From Halosolutus halophilus (GTDB lineage Archaea > Halobacteriota > Halobacteria > Halobacteriales > Natrialbaceae), in assembly GCF_022869805.1 (NCBI RefSeq), contig NZ_CP094974.1, positions 2,108,001 to 2,172,000 on the forward strand: DNA of 64,000 nt, given 5' to 3'. The notes below the pieces were generated by a model. That model was not told the origin of the DNA. It saw only the letters and a program-made list of their open reading frames with translations, and made no database searches. This document shows, in pieces, positions 37,645 to 46,153 of this stretch (its first letter is position 1; each line of letters begins with the position of its first letter). The position numbers and the translations under genes are program-made.

Positions 37645-38256
37645 TTATTCCGCGCATCCACAGCCTTTCTGATCCAGGATTTCGGTCACGTCGAACTGTC
37701 GTCCACAATTCTCACAGAACACGTTAATGTCGACCGTTACCTGATGTGGTCCCAGCTCGATCTGATCGGCTTTATCGAGTCCCTCAAGCTTCGTTTCGGT
37801 CACTGCCGCCGTCCGGTTGCGGAGCTGTTGAATGCTCGTTTTGTCTCGTTCGATCGGATCGTCTGCTGGTTCGTACTCAGCGTTTCGTTCCTTCTTCAGG
37901 TACGATCTGATAGCCTGATACGTGACGAAATCTGACTCTACTGATTCAACTACGACTCCGTCCCGTTCGAGTTGCCGTCGGGTGCGTGTCTGGTCGGCTG
38001 GCGAGCCTTTTTCTCCCTGAATTTGCTGATAAATGCTGTCTAATTCTCCGCTAACGGTTTCGAATTCTGAATCTTCTATTGCAGATCGAAGAAGGCGCTT
38101 ATTAAATAAGGTTGATAATTGTCGTAAACTTCTGCGCTCATTGCCCTCTGCAGTCCACATATGTTCGAGTTCTTCGCCTAAATTCCCGAGATCATATTTG
38201 TCAATGAGTCGGCTAACTTTAGTCCGGTGTTCAGTTTTGTCCTCTAAAGTTCCCAT
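37645..38256 (-). CDS. rdfA: RdfA-like protein (rod-determining factor family)
   Basis: The 203-residue protein has the family opening KVSRLIDKYDLGNLGEELEH, the middle RRQLERDGVVVESVESDF and TYQAIRSYL, and a C-terminal zinc-finger-like CENCGRQFDV plus CGC. RdfA is required for rod-shaped cells in Haloferax volcanii; many haloarchaea carry extra RdfA-like genes beside an SMC-related gene, as here. This copy sits among mobile elements, so it may be an accessory paralogue and not the shape regulator itself. A TTTATT element about 24 bases upstream of the start is a plausible promoter. Confidence 0.8.
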   Translation of the reverse strand: MGTLEDKTEHRTKVSRLIDKYDLGNLGEELEHMWTAEGNERRSLRQLSTLFNKRLLRSAIEDSEFETVSGELDSIYQQIQGEKGSPADQTRTRRQLERDGVVVESVESDFVTYQAIRSYLKKERNAEYEPADDPIERDKTSIQQLRNRTAAVTETKLEGLDKADQIELGPHQVTVDINVFCENCGRQFDVTEILDQKGCGCAE

Positions 38257-40280
38257 ATTGGGATGGACGAACTAGGGAATAAAGAGTGTTGCCATCAGTC
38301 AATCGGGGGCCAGTTCATTGGGATAACAACCGTACCATTGTTACGTAAAAAGATAGAAGTCTGTAGATATAACCGGATTGTCATATTCCGTTTTGATAGC
38401 CGGGTATGAACCGGGGTCGGGAGCGGACTGGTGCTGCTCGGTGCGGTTTGCTGCTCTTGACCGAACGCTACGATTCCGGCATATAGTCCCCCAGTAGTTC
38501 CGGTAAAGCGACCCAAATCGCAATTTCAGAGTACGTGTGGAGAGGCAGTGGCAAACCTAGAAGTTCTATCGTAGAGAAGTCTGTTCGTTTGAATGCCAAA
38601 CAGCCGCTCAGAATAAGGTTTCTCGCTACTCGCTGACGAGGCAATCTGCGGCAGCGTGCCCGACCTCTGCGTCCCTTTGCTAGTGGACCTACCGAATCCT
38701 GGAAAGTAGCTTTTCGGCCGATACGAGCCGATTGGATGATCAGCCACAGTGTCCGTGTGTGGCTGGCCTCACCTACGGGTGCGTCCAATACTATATTCCG
38801 AACTCACAAATATACTATATTGTTACCACGTCTTCAGCCGACTGGTCAGTGTCGGTAACTGTGTGATTTCCGGGTCAGTTCCGCCGACCGGCAGTAGTTC
38901 GTGGAACCCGATCGGAGACTTTCCAGAAGCGGGGCGTATAGTGAACAGACGATTATTTCTCGTTCGCCGATTCGGTGAGTGCCAAGCACTGTGACGAGAT
39001 ACTGAGCGGGAAACCGGATCGCTGGTAAGTCGAATGTTCCGACCTCAAACCCGTGATCGGACGTTCCCGAGCGTTTCTCGACGGTGTTCATACTGTCGAT
39101 CGTATGGTCGAGCACCGATTCTCCCGTGATTCGCGTAGTGATCGCGGCACCCGGTCAATACCCTGGGATGATTCGGAGGAACAGAAATGCGTCAATGGAG
39201 GTCTGAAAATATGTCGATCGCTTCGAACGAGTCCACGCCGATCGCTACGTGGGCGCAGTTCCGCTCCTGCCAACGGTATCTTCTCTCGCTGTCCACCACA
39301 GTCAGGCGTTGCTAGGATCGGGATCAACAAATTAGCTGGTCAATGAACCCATGCTGTACCGTCTCATACGAATGTCTGAGTGTATCACCGATGTGCCGCT
39401 CGGTTGCCGAACTCGACCGAAAACAGCACTTATACGCGAATTCCGGCTGGACACCCTCCCGATAGTTCGATTATCGGCCCAGGTTCGAGTGACGAGTGAT
39501 TGATCGCCGTCAACCACCTCTCGAGAGTTCGTCATTGTGCTTTCGCGGATGTGGTCTCGGGACGGACGGGGCGTTGAGAGTCACTAGTCAGCCCACCTTA
39601 CAATGTGGGTTCCAACGATAGTACTCTCCTTCAGCGAGTGTCTCAGGAATGATCAGCGTACGTGGTTTCAACGCAGTTCGCGTTCCCTCATGAACTCCCC
39701 CTGTTCTGGAACCATTCCATAACAACCGTACCTCTATTATTGAATTGTCAAAGACGTATTTCCGTTCTCACAGTAGGACCAGTCGGATCCATCACTGTCA
39801 CCCTCTGCTGCAGGGTCCGTTTCTTAATATAGAACCGCTCGACGGCTCCCGTACGCTATCACCCGGGAAAAACACTCGTGTTCGGTATATCCGTAAATGT
39901 GAGTACTACTCAGAGCAAGAAAATAGCCTAAAAGCCTGTGGAAAGCGATTGTCGATGGCTTAGAACTCCTCTGAGAATACCGGAAATATCTCACCACATA
40001 TCACGTCGTACATTCGACCTCAAACTGCTTTGCTGCTGTTGGGCTGTCCCGGGCTGTCTACATTGGCAATCAAGCTTGCTATCGGCTATACCGGAAAACT
40101 TTCCTCGGCACGTATCGACATTGAAAGCTCTGAAGCGGCCATAAGCTGACTCTGAACCTATTGACTAGTTGTATTCCTCCTATCGGCTACGGTGGCTCTC
40201 TGCGTGTATAGTCTCGTATCACTGCTGCTAGAGACAACCATATTCGACACCGATCGATTGGTCCAGTTATACCGGATAGA
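38257..40280. other. About 2 kb without a recognisable gene
   Basis: Only short broken frames are found on either strand. A minus-strand stretch near 39150-38940 (DHTIDSMNTVEK, then FDLPAIRFPAQYLVTVLG) looks like eroded coding sequence but I cannot assign it. Base composition is AT-richer than in the catabolic cluster to the right. No tRNA, CRISPR or clear repeat is seen. Confidence 0.5.
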
Positions 40281-40287
40281 TTTAATA
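40281..40287 (+). promoter_or_regulatory. TATA box of the IclR-family regulator gene
   Basis: TTTAATA is centred 29 bases upstream of the ATG at 40313, the right distance for a leaderless or nearly leaderless haloarchaeal transcript. Confidence 0.55.
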
Positions 40288-40312
40288 TCGTTCAGTCCCA
40301 ACCCATGGTAGT

Positions 40313-41068
40313 ATGGGACAAGATGTATCGGTCAATACGGCCAAGCGGACGCTTGATCTCCTTGAGCACGTCGGACGGTACGACGGCGTGACGTTCTCTG
40401 AGGTGATGGAGGCAATGGATATGCCGAAAAGTACTGCACACGACTATCTCCAGACGCTGCTCACGCTGGGATATCTCATCGAATCCGACGGCAAGTATCA
40501 TCTGAGCACAAAGTTTCTTGACCTCGGCGAACAGCGCCGCCGAGACATGGCAATATATCAGGCGGCACGTCCAAATATCCGAAAACTCGCCCGCGAAACC
40601 GGGGAGCACTCGTCGTTGATGATCGAAGAAAATGGACGTGGCGTGTTGCTCGACACCGCCATCGGCGATGAGGCGGTAAGTCTCAATGTCCGACCCGGTC
40701 AGCGACTTCCTCTCACTACCACCGCGCCAGGGAAAGCGATCCTGGCCCACCTCCCCGACCAACGTATTGAAGACATCCTTGACAAGCACGGACTTCCGAT
40801 AGCGACGCCGAACACGATAATCGACCGCGAAGATCTCTTTGACGAACTCGACAGCATCGAACAACGTGGCTACGCACTGGATCTAGAAGAACACGTCGAG
40901 GGCATCCGATCTATCGGCGCTCCGATAGTGGTTCGAGGGACCGTCGTCGGCGCAATCGGCCTCGGGGGCCCCGTCAGAAGGTTCTCAGACGAACGTCTCG
41001 CCGACGAGTTCCCGGAGTTGCTGTTGGAGGCGGCCAACGTGATCGAGGTCAACTATCTGCACTCTTGA
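40313..41068 (+). CDS. IclR-family transcriptional regulator
   Basis: The 251-residue protein has an N-terminal winged helix (about 10-65: TFSEVMEAMDMPKSTAHDYL) and the IclR effector-binding domain (about 85-250; APGKAILAHLP, YALDLEEHVEGIRSIGAPI, AIGLGGP). Such proteins sense small acids or related metabolites and usually control adjacent catabolic genes. It lies at the left edge of the CoA-dependent catabolic cluster, so it is the likely regulator of that cluster, though an IS6 remnant and a broken HalOD1 gene separate it from the enzymes. Confidence 0.93.
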   Translation: MGQDVSVNTAKRTLDLLEHVGRYDGVTFSEVMEAMDMPKSTAHDYLQTLLTLGYLIESDGKYHLSTKFLDLGEQRRRDMAIYQAARPNIRKLARETGEHSSLMIEENGRGVLLDTAIGDEAVSLNVRPGQRLPLTTTAPGKAILAHLPDQRIEDILDKHGLPIATPNTIIDREDLFDELDSIEQRGYALDLEEHVEGIRSIGAPIVVRGTVVGAIGLGGPVRRFSDERLADEFPELLLEAANVIEVNYLHS

Positions 41069-41101
41069 CCGGTGTGCGAGTGCCTCTGTACAATCGCCTA
41101 G

Positions 41102-41690
41102 TTGGAACTTATGAAGCGAGAAGTGACACCCGAGTCGGCGATGAAGCTTGGTATCCAACTCCATCTGGCGGGACTGTCGCTGGCGGATACCGTCTTGGTC
41201 CTCGCTGGCATAGATGTCGAGCGGTGTCCCACTCCCGTGCACAACTGGATTCAGAGGCCGATCTACGCCTTCGAGAGGATGTAGCCCAAATCATGTGGCG
41301 GTTGACGAGACGGTGATTCAGGTGAATGACTATCCCTATTGGCTGTACGCGGTAATTGATCCCGACACGAATCACTTCCTACACGTGCGGTTGTTTCCGA
41401 CCAGAACGATCACGCTGACCGAGATGTTCCTCGCAGAACTCCGCGAGGAACATCTCGTCAACGACGCGCTCATTCTGGTTGACGAAGCGCTGTTGCTGAA
41501 AGCGACATGCTACCACCACATCCTCCGATTCCTCCATGTCTCCCACCGGGAATCGGAGTAGAGTCGAACGGGCGTTTAAAGAGCTGAAACGCCGAACTGA
41601 ATCGTTCGCCAACCATTTCCAATACGCTGAGCCGGAAATCGCAGAAACGTAGCTTCAATCGTTTGCGGTTTGCCGGAACCAGCTAATCTG
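41102..41690 (+). mobile_element. IS6-family transposase remnant
   Basis: Pieces of an IS6-type transposase appear in order with frameshifts and stops: the helix-turn-helix part (MKLGIQLHLAGLSLADTV), the first catalytic Asp segment (NHVAVDETVIQVNDYPYWLY), the second (LILVDEALLL), and the Glu region (VERAFKELKRRTESF), then TAG before LQSFAVCRNQL. The deletion between 41270 and 41290 removes the middle of the N-terminal domain. Inactive. Confidence 0.85.
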
Positions 41691-41694
41691 AATA

Positions 41695-42057
41695 ATGACG
41701 ATGAACGTTGTCCAACGTGTTGCAGCGGTCACGGGCCAAGAGGTAACCCAGTGACCGCCCTTGTATGATGCGATTGATCCCGAGGCGCTGGATTCGCTTA
41801 TCAAGCCCGTCGCGACGGGCCCGTCGTCTCTGGAAATCCGATTCACATACGCAGGACAGCGAATTATAATCGAGGGAAGAGGGGCTATTAGTGTCGAAAA
41901 TTATCGAATGGGGCAGGGAGTGATCGTAGTAGCTGATACTGACGATAGCATGGATTGGTTCTCCCGCAGATACCGTTATATCCTGTTCTCCCTCGCTTTT
42001 CGTTATCTGAACACTGCCGACCGCCGGAGACCGAATGTATTTACGGTCTCCGGATAA
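41695..42057 (+). pseudogene. HalOD1-like domain gene with in-frame TGA
   Basis: From the ATG at 41695 the frame reads MTMNVVQRVAAVTGQEVTQ, TGA (41752-41754), then PPLYDAIDPEALDSLI and a beta domain, ending at 42055-42057. The PPLY-x-x-IDP-x-ALD segment and following strands match the haloarchaeal HalOD1 output domain, where a Leu usually precedes PPL. The start lies directly after the IS6 remnant. The C-terminus from about codon 75 is less typical. Probably a relic. Confidence 0.6.
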
Positions 42058-42072
42058 TCACTTACCGAAGCG

Positions 42073-42468
42073 ATGTACACTAAACTCAACCTCGACGACG
42101 CGGAGTGGCGCACACGGACCGACCGCGAACCTGCCGTGAAGACCCTCGGCTACGAAATGAAGCAAGCCGACGGAGAGCGGCCGGTCCAAATGCGATTCAA
42201 CTACTTTCATTACGATGCCGGCGACGTCGTGCGCCGACATAAACAAGTGGAACAGGAGGAGGTATTCTACTTCGAGCAGGGACGTGGTGTGGTGGAGGTC
42301 GACGGCGAGGAGTTCCCGTATGAAGCCGGAGACGTTGTCGTGATCGATCCTGGTCCGTGGCGTCAGATCACTGCCAAAGAAGAGACGCGAATATTCGCAG
42401 TCGGCGCACCGAACGTCGCCGACGACGCAATCTTCGAAGACGAACTGGACAAGACGGACGACGTCTGA
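42073..42468 (+). CDS. Cupin-domain protein
   Basis: The 131-residue protein is a single cupin barrel: motif 1 is approximated by RRHKQVEQEEVFYFEQGRG and motif 2 by YEAGDVVVIDPGPWRQI. Only part of the usual metal ligand set (His, Glu) is evident. Such proteins may be small-molecule isomerases or metal-dependent oxygenases. It lies at the start of the catabolic cluster and converges on the luciferase-like gene. Confidence 0.85.
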   Translation: MYTKLNLDDAEWRTRTDREPAVKTLGYEMKQADGERPVQMRFNYFHYDAGDVVRRHKQVEQEEVFYFEQGRGVVEVDGEEFPYEAGDVVVIDPGPWRQITAKEETRIFAVGAPNVADDAIFEDELDKTDDV

Positions 42469-42565
42469 GACGAACCAGTTCTCTCTCGTCGATGAGTGTG
42501 ACGATTTCTACTAGACATCCAAGGTAACCGCGAACGAGTTACGTCTCTGGAGACGGAGTATGCCC

Positions 42566-43501
42566 TCAAAACGAGGGAATTACGTCGTCGCCGACTGCTT
42601 CGATCTGTTCATGCTGTTCGTCGACGTCGGTAGTGAAGAAGTCGACGATGATCCGCGTGACGCCGGCGTCGACGTACGCCTCCACATCCTCAATGATGTC
42701 GTCGGGCGAACCAGAAAGGAGATGGTTGCTATCGCCGCCGACGTTCACCGGACGCAAGACGGCGATTTCGGGGTCACCGGATCGGTTGTAGTCGGTCCAC
42801 GCGTTCATGATCCGTTCGCGGGCGGACTCAACTTCGTCCGGGCTATCCCATAGAGTCGACCAGCCGGTCCCGTACTCGGCAACCCGACGGAACGTCGCCC
42901 CGGAGTGGCCTCCGATCCAGACGGGGATGTCGCGGTCGGGCGCCGGATAGAAGCCGATCTCGTCGAAGGAAACGTGCCGACCGTCGTATGCGAACTTCCC
43001 CTCCGAACAGGCCCGCGAGAAGACCTCGAGAAACTCGTCGGTCCGTGAACCACGTTCGTCGAACGGGACGCCGAGAGCGTCGAACTCGGTACTGAGCCAG
43101 CCTGGTGCGACGCCGAGGTCGGCCCGGCCGTTCGAGAGCGACTCGAGCGTGAGGACGTGCTTCGTCAGTGTGATCGGGTGTCGGTAGGGCGCTGCCACCA
43201 CGTTCGTCCCGAGCGCGAGGTCATCGGTGACCGCCGCGAGGTGGGAGAGAACCTGGAATACCTCGTAGACGCTCGTTTCGGAGGTGAAGGGCGGTTCACC
43301 GGACTTCGAGAACTCGTAGTCGGTCGGAATCTCGTCGGGATAGGCGATGTGGTCGCCGGCGACGACCACGTCGAAGTCGTTATTCTCGAGCGTTCGCGCC
43401 GTTTCCCGGAATACACCAGGAAGGTCCGCATCGGCGATCCCGTAGTCGTTACTGGTGGCCGACAGCATTACGCCAAACTCGACGTCGGATTGGTTGACCA
43501 T
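42566..43501 (-). CDS. Luciferase-like (LLM class) F420/flavin-dependent oxidoreductase
   Basis: The 311-residue TIM-barrel protein has the typical opening VEFGVMLSAT, the VVAGDHIAYP motif, APYRHPITLTKHVLTLESLSNGR and GVAPGWLSTEFDALG. In archaea these enzymes usually use coenzyme F420 for hydride transfer to carbonyls or alkenes; some bacterial relatives are flavin monooxygenases. Which one applies cannot be told. It is a single gene between the cupin and an acyl-CoA dehydrogenase, and fits a redox step in the same pathway. Confidence 0.9.
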   Translation of the reverse strand: MVNQSDVEFGVMLSATSNDYGIADADLPGVFRETARTLENNDFDVVVAGDHIAYPDEIPTDYEFSKSGEPPFTSETSVYEVFQVLSHLAAVTDDLALGTNVVAAPYRHPITLTKHVLTLESLSNGRADLGVAPGWLSTEFDALGVPFDERGSRTDEFLEVFSRACSEGKFAYDGRHVSFDEIGFYPAPDRDIPVWIGGHSGATFRRVAEYGTGWSTLWDSPDEVESARERIMNAWTDYNRSGDPEIAVLRPVNVGGDSNHLLSGSPDDIIEDVEAYVDAGVTRIIVDFFTTDVDEQHEQIEAVGDDVIPSF

Positions 43502-43677
43502 CGTTACTCAAGTGATTTCGCGGGGAGTGCAAATCAGTTTCGACTGTCCAACAGTCGGCCAGTAGGTCTTAACCTCACCGCGCGGTCGAGGGCAGGTCTC
43601 GTCGAACGGGATGTCTGCTGGGCTCCGTCGGCGCGAACCGATTTCATTGACATAACTTCTACCGCGACCGTTGACGG

Positions 43678-44832
43678 TCAATCGTCGTAGAGGTGCTGTG
43701 CAATGACCTGCCGATTGACCTCGTTGGTTCCCTCGTAGATCTGGGTTCCCTTAGCCTCGCGCATATACCGTTCAACTGGGTAATCCTTCGAGTAGCCGCG
43801 TGAGCCGTGGATCTGGACGGCTTCGGTGGTCACGTCCATCGCGACGTCCGTGGCGAACGTTTTAGCCATCGCCGCCTGCTGGCTGACTCGGTGACCGGCG
43901 TCTAGGTTCTGGGCGGCCCAGATCGTCAGCAGACGGGCTGCCTGAACGGAGGACGCCATGTCCGCGAGCTTGAACGAAACGCCCTGGAACTCACGGATCG
44001 GCTGACCGAACTGCTCGCGTTCGTCGGCGAACGCGATGCTCTCGTCCATCGCGCCTTGGGCGATACCGACGCCCTGTGAGGCAGCGCCGATACGTCCGAT
44101 GTCGAGAGCGCTCATGATGTACTTGAATCCACGGCCTTCCTCACCAACAACGTTCTCGACCGGTACGCGCGCACCCTCGTACTTGATCTCGTTCTCGACC
44201 ACGGCATCTCCCTCCATGCAGGGGATGTCCCGGACGAACTCAACGCCGTCGACCTCCTGGGGGTTGGGAATTCCGATGAGACTCACGTCACCGTGTTCTC
44301 CGTCGTTGTCGGTCCGTGCAACCACGATCAGGAAGTCGGCCACCTCGCCATGAGAGGTCCATACCTTGTGGCCGTCGATGACGTACTCGTCGCCGTCTCG
44401 CCGTGCGCTAGTTTCGAGGGCCGCCGCGTCGCTGCCGGCCTCAGGTTCAGTCAGCGAGAGCGCGGTCACCTGGCCCGTCTCGACGATTTCTCGGAGCCAC
44501 TCCTCGCGTTGCCAATCCGCACCGAATTTCGCGAGGGACGTGCCGACCAGCGAGCAGGTAACCGAGACGATCCCAGCCGGAATCTTCCAGACGCGGGAGA
44601 GTTCCTCGACGGCGATCTGGAATGACCGGTTGTCGAGGCCTTCACCACCGTACTCCTCGGGGATCGTGATCCCGTACAGCCCGGCATCGACAAGGTCGTC
44701 GACCAAGTCGACCGGAAAACGCCCCTCGCGCTCGTGTTCCTCGACGACGGGACGAACCGTCTCATCGGCGAACTCTTGCACGCGCGTTCGAAACTCCTCG
44801 TGGTGCGGCTCCAGTCCAGGAAGACTCGTCAT
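43678..44832 (-). CDS. Acyl-CoA dehydrogenase
   Basis: The 384-residue flavoprotein contains the FAD motif LTEPEAGSDA, GHKVWTSHGEVADF, REQFGQPIREFQGV and the C-terminal YEGTNEVNRQVIA, with the family's normal length. It introduces an alpha-beta double bond in an acyl-CoA and passes electrons to ETF. A GGTATAAGC element about 30 bases upstream suits a leaderless start at 44832. It is divergent from the thiolase gene at 44969. Confidence 0.95.
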   Translation of the reverse strand: MTSLPGLEPHHEEFRTRVQEFADETVRPVVEEHEREGRFPVDLVDDLVDAGLYGITIPEEYGGEGLDNRSFQIAVEELSRVWKIPAGIVSVTCSLVGTSLAKFGADWQREEWLREIVETGQVTALSLTEPEAGSDAAALETSARRDGDEYVIDGHKVWTSHGEVADFLIVVARTDNDGEHGDVSLIGIPNPQEVDGVEFVRDIPCMEGDAVVENEIKYEGARVPVENVVGEEGRGFKYIMSALDIGRIGAASQGVGIAQGAMDESIAFADEREQFGQPIREFQGVSFKLADMASSVQAARLLTIWAAQNLDAGHRVSQQAAMAKTFATDVAMDVTTEAVQIHGSRGYSKDYPVERYMREAKGTQIYEGTNEVNRQVIAQHLYDD

Positions 44833-44951
44833 ACTCGACTGACCGGTTATGCTGGGACATGCTTATACCTTGTCGTGCACCAATTCGGCCCGGGTTCGGT
44901 AGGTCTCGCCGGTCCCACTGATTGTCGTCCGGGCACACTTATGCGCGTGGA

Positions 44952-44968
44952 GTCCAGATACTCTGGAC
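44952..44968. promoter_or_regulatory. Perfect 17-base palindrome before the thiolase gene
   Basis: GTCCAGA-TAC-TCTGGAC (7-base arms, 3-base centre) ends immediately before the ATG at 44969. Its place over the probable transcript start suggests an operator, perhaps for the IclR-family protein at 40.3 kb. I found no second exact copy by eye. Confidence 0.5.
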
Positions 44969-46153
44969 ATGCGTGACGCATACCTCATCGGAACTGGGCA
45001 GAGTCCGTACGGCTCATACCCGAACGAGAGCTATCGATCGCTGTTCCAGACCGCCTACGAAGCGGCGACAGACAGCGTCGACAACGGCATTGACTCCGAC
45101 GAGATCGACGAGGCGTTCGTCGGCATGATCAGCATCGGCGGGCGCCAGTTGGGTCTCTCCGCGCCGGCGGTCACCGAGCACGTCGGCCTGCATGGAATTC
45201 CGACGACCCGTGTCGAGAATGCCTGTGCGGCCAGCGGATCAGCGGTTCGTCATGCGGTTCAAGCAGTCCAATCGGGGATGGCCGATGTCGCCCTTGCTGG
45301 CGGCGTCGAGTCAATGACCGACCTCAGCAGCGACACGACTCGCTATTGGTTCGGCGTCTCTGGGGAGACTGAGTGGGAGCGCATGGCCGGGACCACGTTC
45401 TCCGGCGTCTACGCCCAGATCGCCAGTGCCCACATGGAGGCCTACGGAACGACCCGCGAGCAACTCTCCCAGGTCGCCGTCAAGAGCCACTCAAATGGAG
45501 CGAAGAATCCCAAGGCCCACCTCGGGTTCGAGTGTTCGCTCGAGCAGGCCGAGGGCGCGCCGACGATCGCAGATCCGTTAACGTTGTACCACTGTTGTCC
45601 GACGAGCGACGGAGCGGCCGCAGTCCTCGTCGCGAGCGAGGATGTCGCCGCCGAGTACACTGATCGACCGGTCAGGATCGCGGGTGTCGGGGCGGCCGGC
45701 GACGGCGTCGGACTCTTCCAGCGCGAGTCCTACACCAACCTCCCGGCGACGCGTAAGGCCGGTCAGCAGGCCTACAAGATGGCGGGGGTCGGCCCAGACG
45801 ACGTTGACTTCGCCGAAGTGCACGACTGCTTCTCGATCGCTGAGATTCTCGCCTACGAGGACCTCGGCTTCTGTGAGCCTGGAGAGGGCGGGCAGTTGAT
45901 CGCCGACGGCGTCACCACGCTGGAGGGCGATCTGCCTGTGAACACCTCTGGCGGTCTGAAATCGAAGGGTCACCCAATCGGCGCGACCGGTGCCGGCCAA
46001 CTCGTCGAGGCGTTCGACCAACTTCGCGGCGAGGCTGATGACCGCCAGGTTGAGGACGCCAGATGCGGCCTGACACACAACGTCGGCGGGAGCGGTGGCG
46101 CGGCGGTAGTCCATGTCCTGGAATCACCCGAGGAAATGGAGGTGAGCGCATGA
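44969..46153 (+). CDS. Thiolase-family acyl-CoA acyltransferase (SCP2-thiolase-like)
   Basis: The 394-residue protein retains the nucleophile Cys (VENACAASGSA) and the His of GHPIGATGAG. The last motif is HNVGGSGG in place of the Cys-bearing C-x-GGG of classical thiolases, which is the pattern of SCP2/SCPx-like thiolases. It probably cleaves 3-ketoacyl-CoA. It overlaps by four bases (ATGA) the HMG-CoA synthase-like/DUF35 gene, so the two form a unit, comparable to the archaeal thiolase-DUF35-HMGCS complex. Confidence 0.9.
   Translation: MRDAYLIGTGQSPYGSYPNESYRSLFQTAYEAATDSVDNGIDSDEIDEAFVGMISIGGRQLGLSAPAVTEHVGLHGIPTTRVENACAASGSAVRHAVQAVQSGMADVALAGGVESMTDLSSDTTRYWFGVSGETEWERMAGTTFSGVYAQIASAHMEAYGTTREQLSQVAVKSHSNGAKNPKAHLGFECSLEQAEGAPTIADPLTLYHCCPTSDGAAAVLVASEDVAAEYTDRPVRIAGVGAAGDGVGLFQRESYTNLPATRKAGQQAYKMAGVGPDDVDFAEVHDCFSIAEILAYEDLGFCEPGEGGQLIADGVTTLEGDLPVNTSGGLKSKGHPIGATGAGQLVEAFDQLRGEADDRQVEDARCGLTHNVGGSGGAAVVHVLESPEEMEVSA

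Noticed and set aside
16534-42057. Stop-codon reassignment or pyrrolysine as the cause of the internal stops
   Set aside because: All three stop codons occur as internal stops and also end intact genes in this window, and no suppressor tRNA is visible. Decay is simpler.
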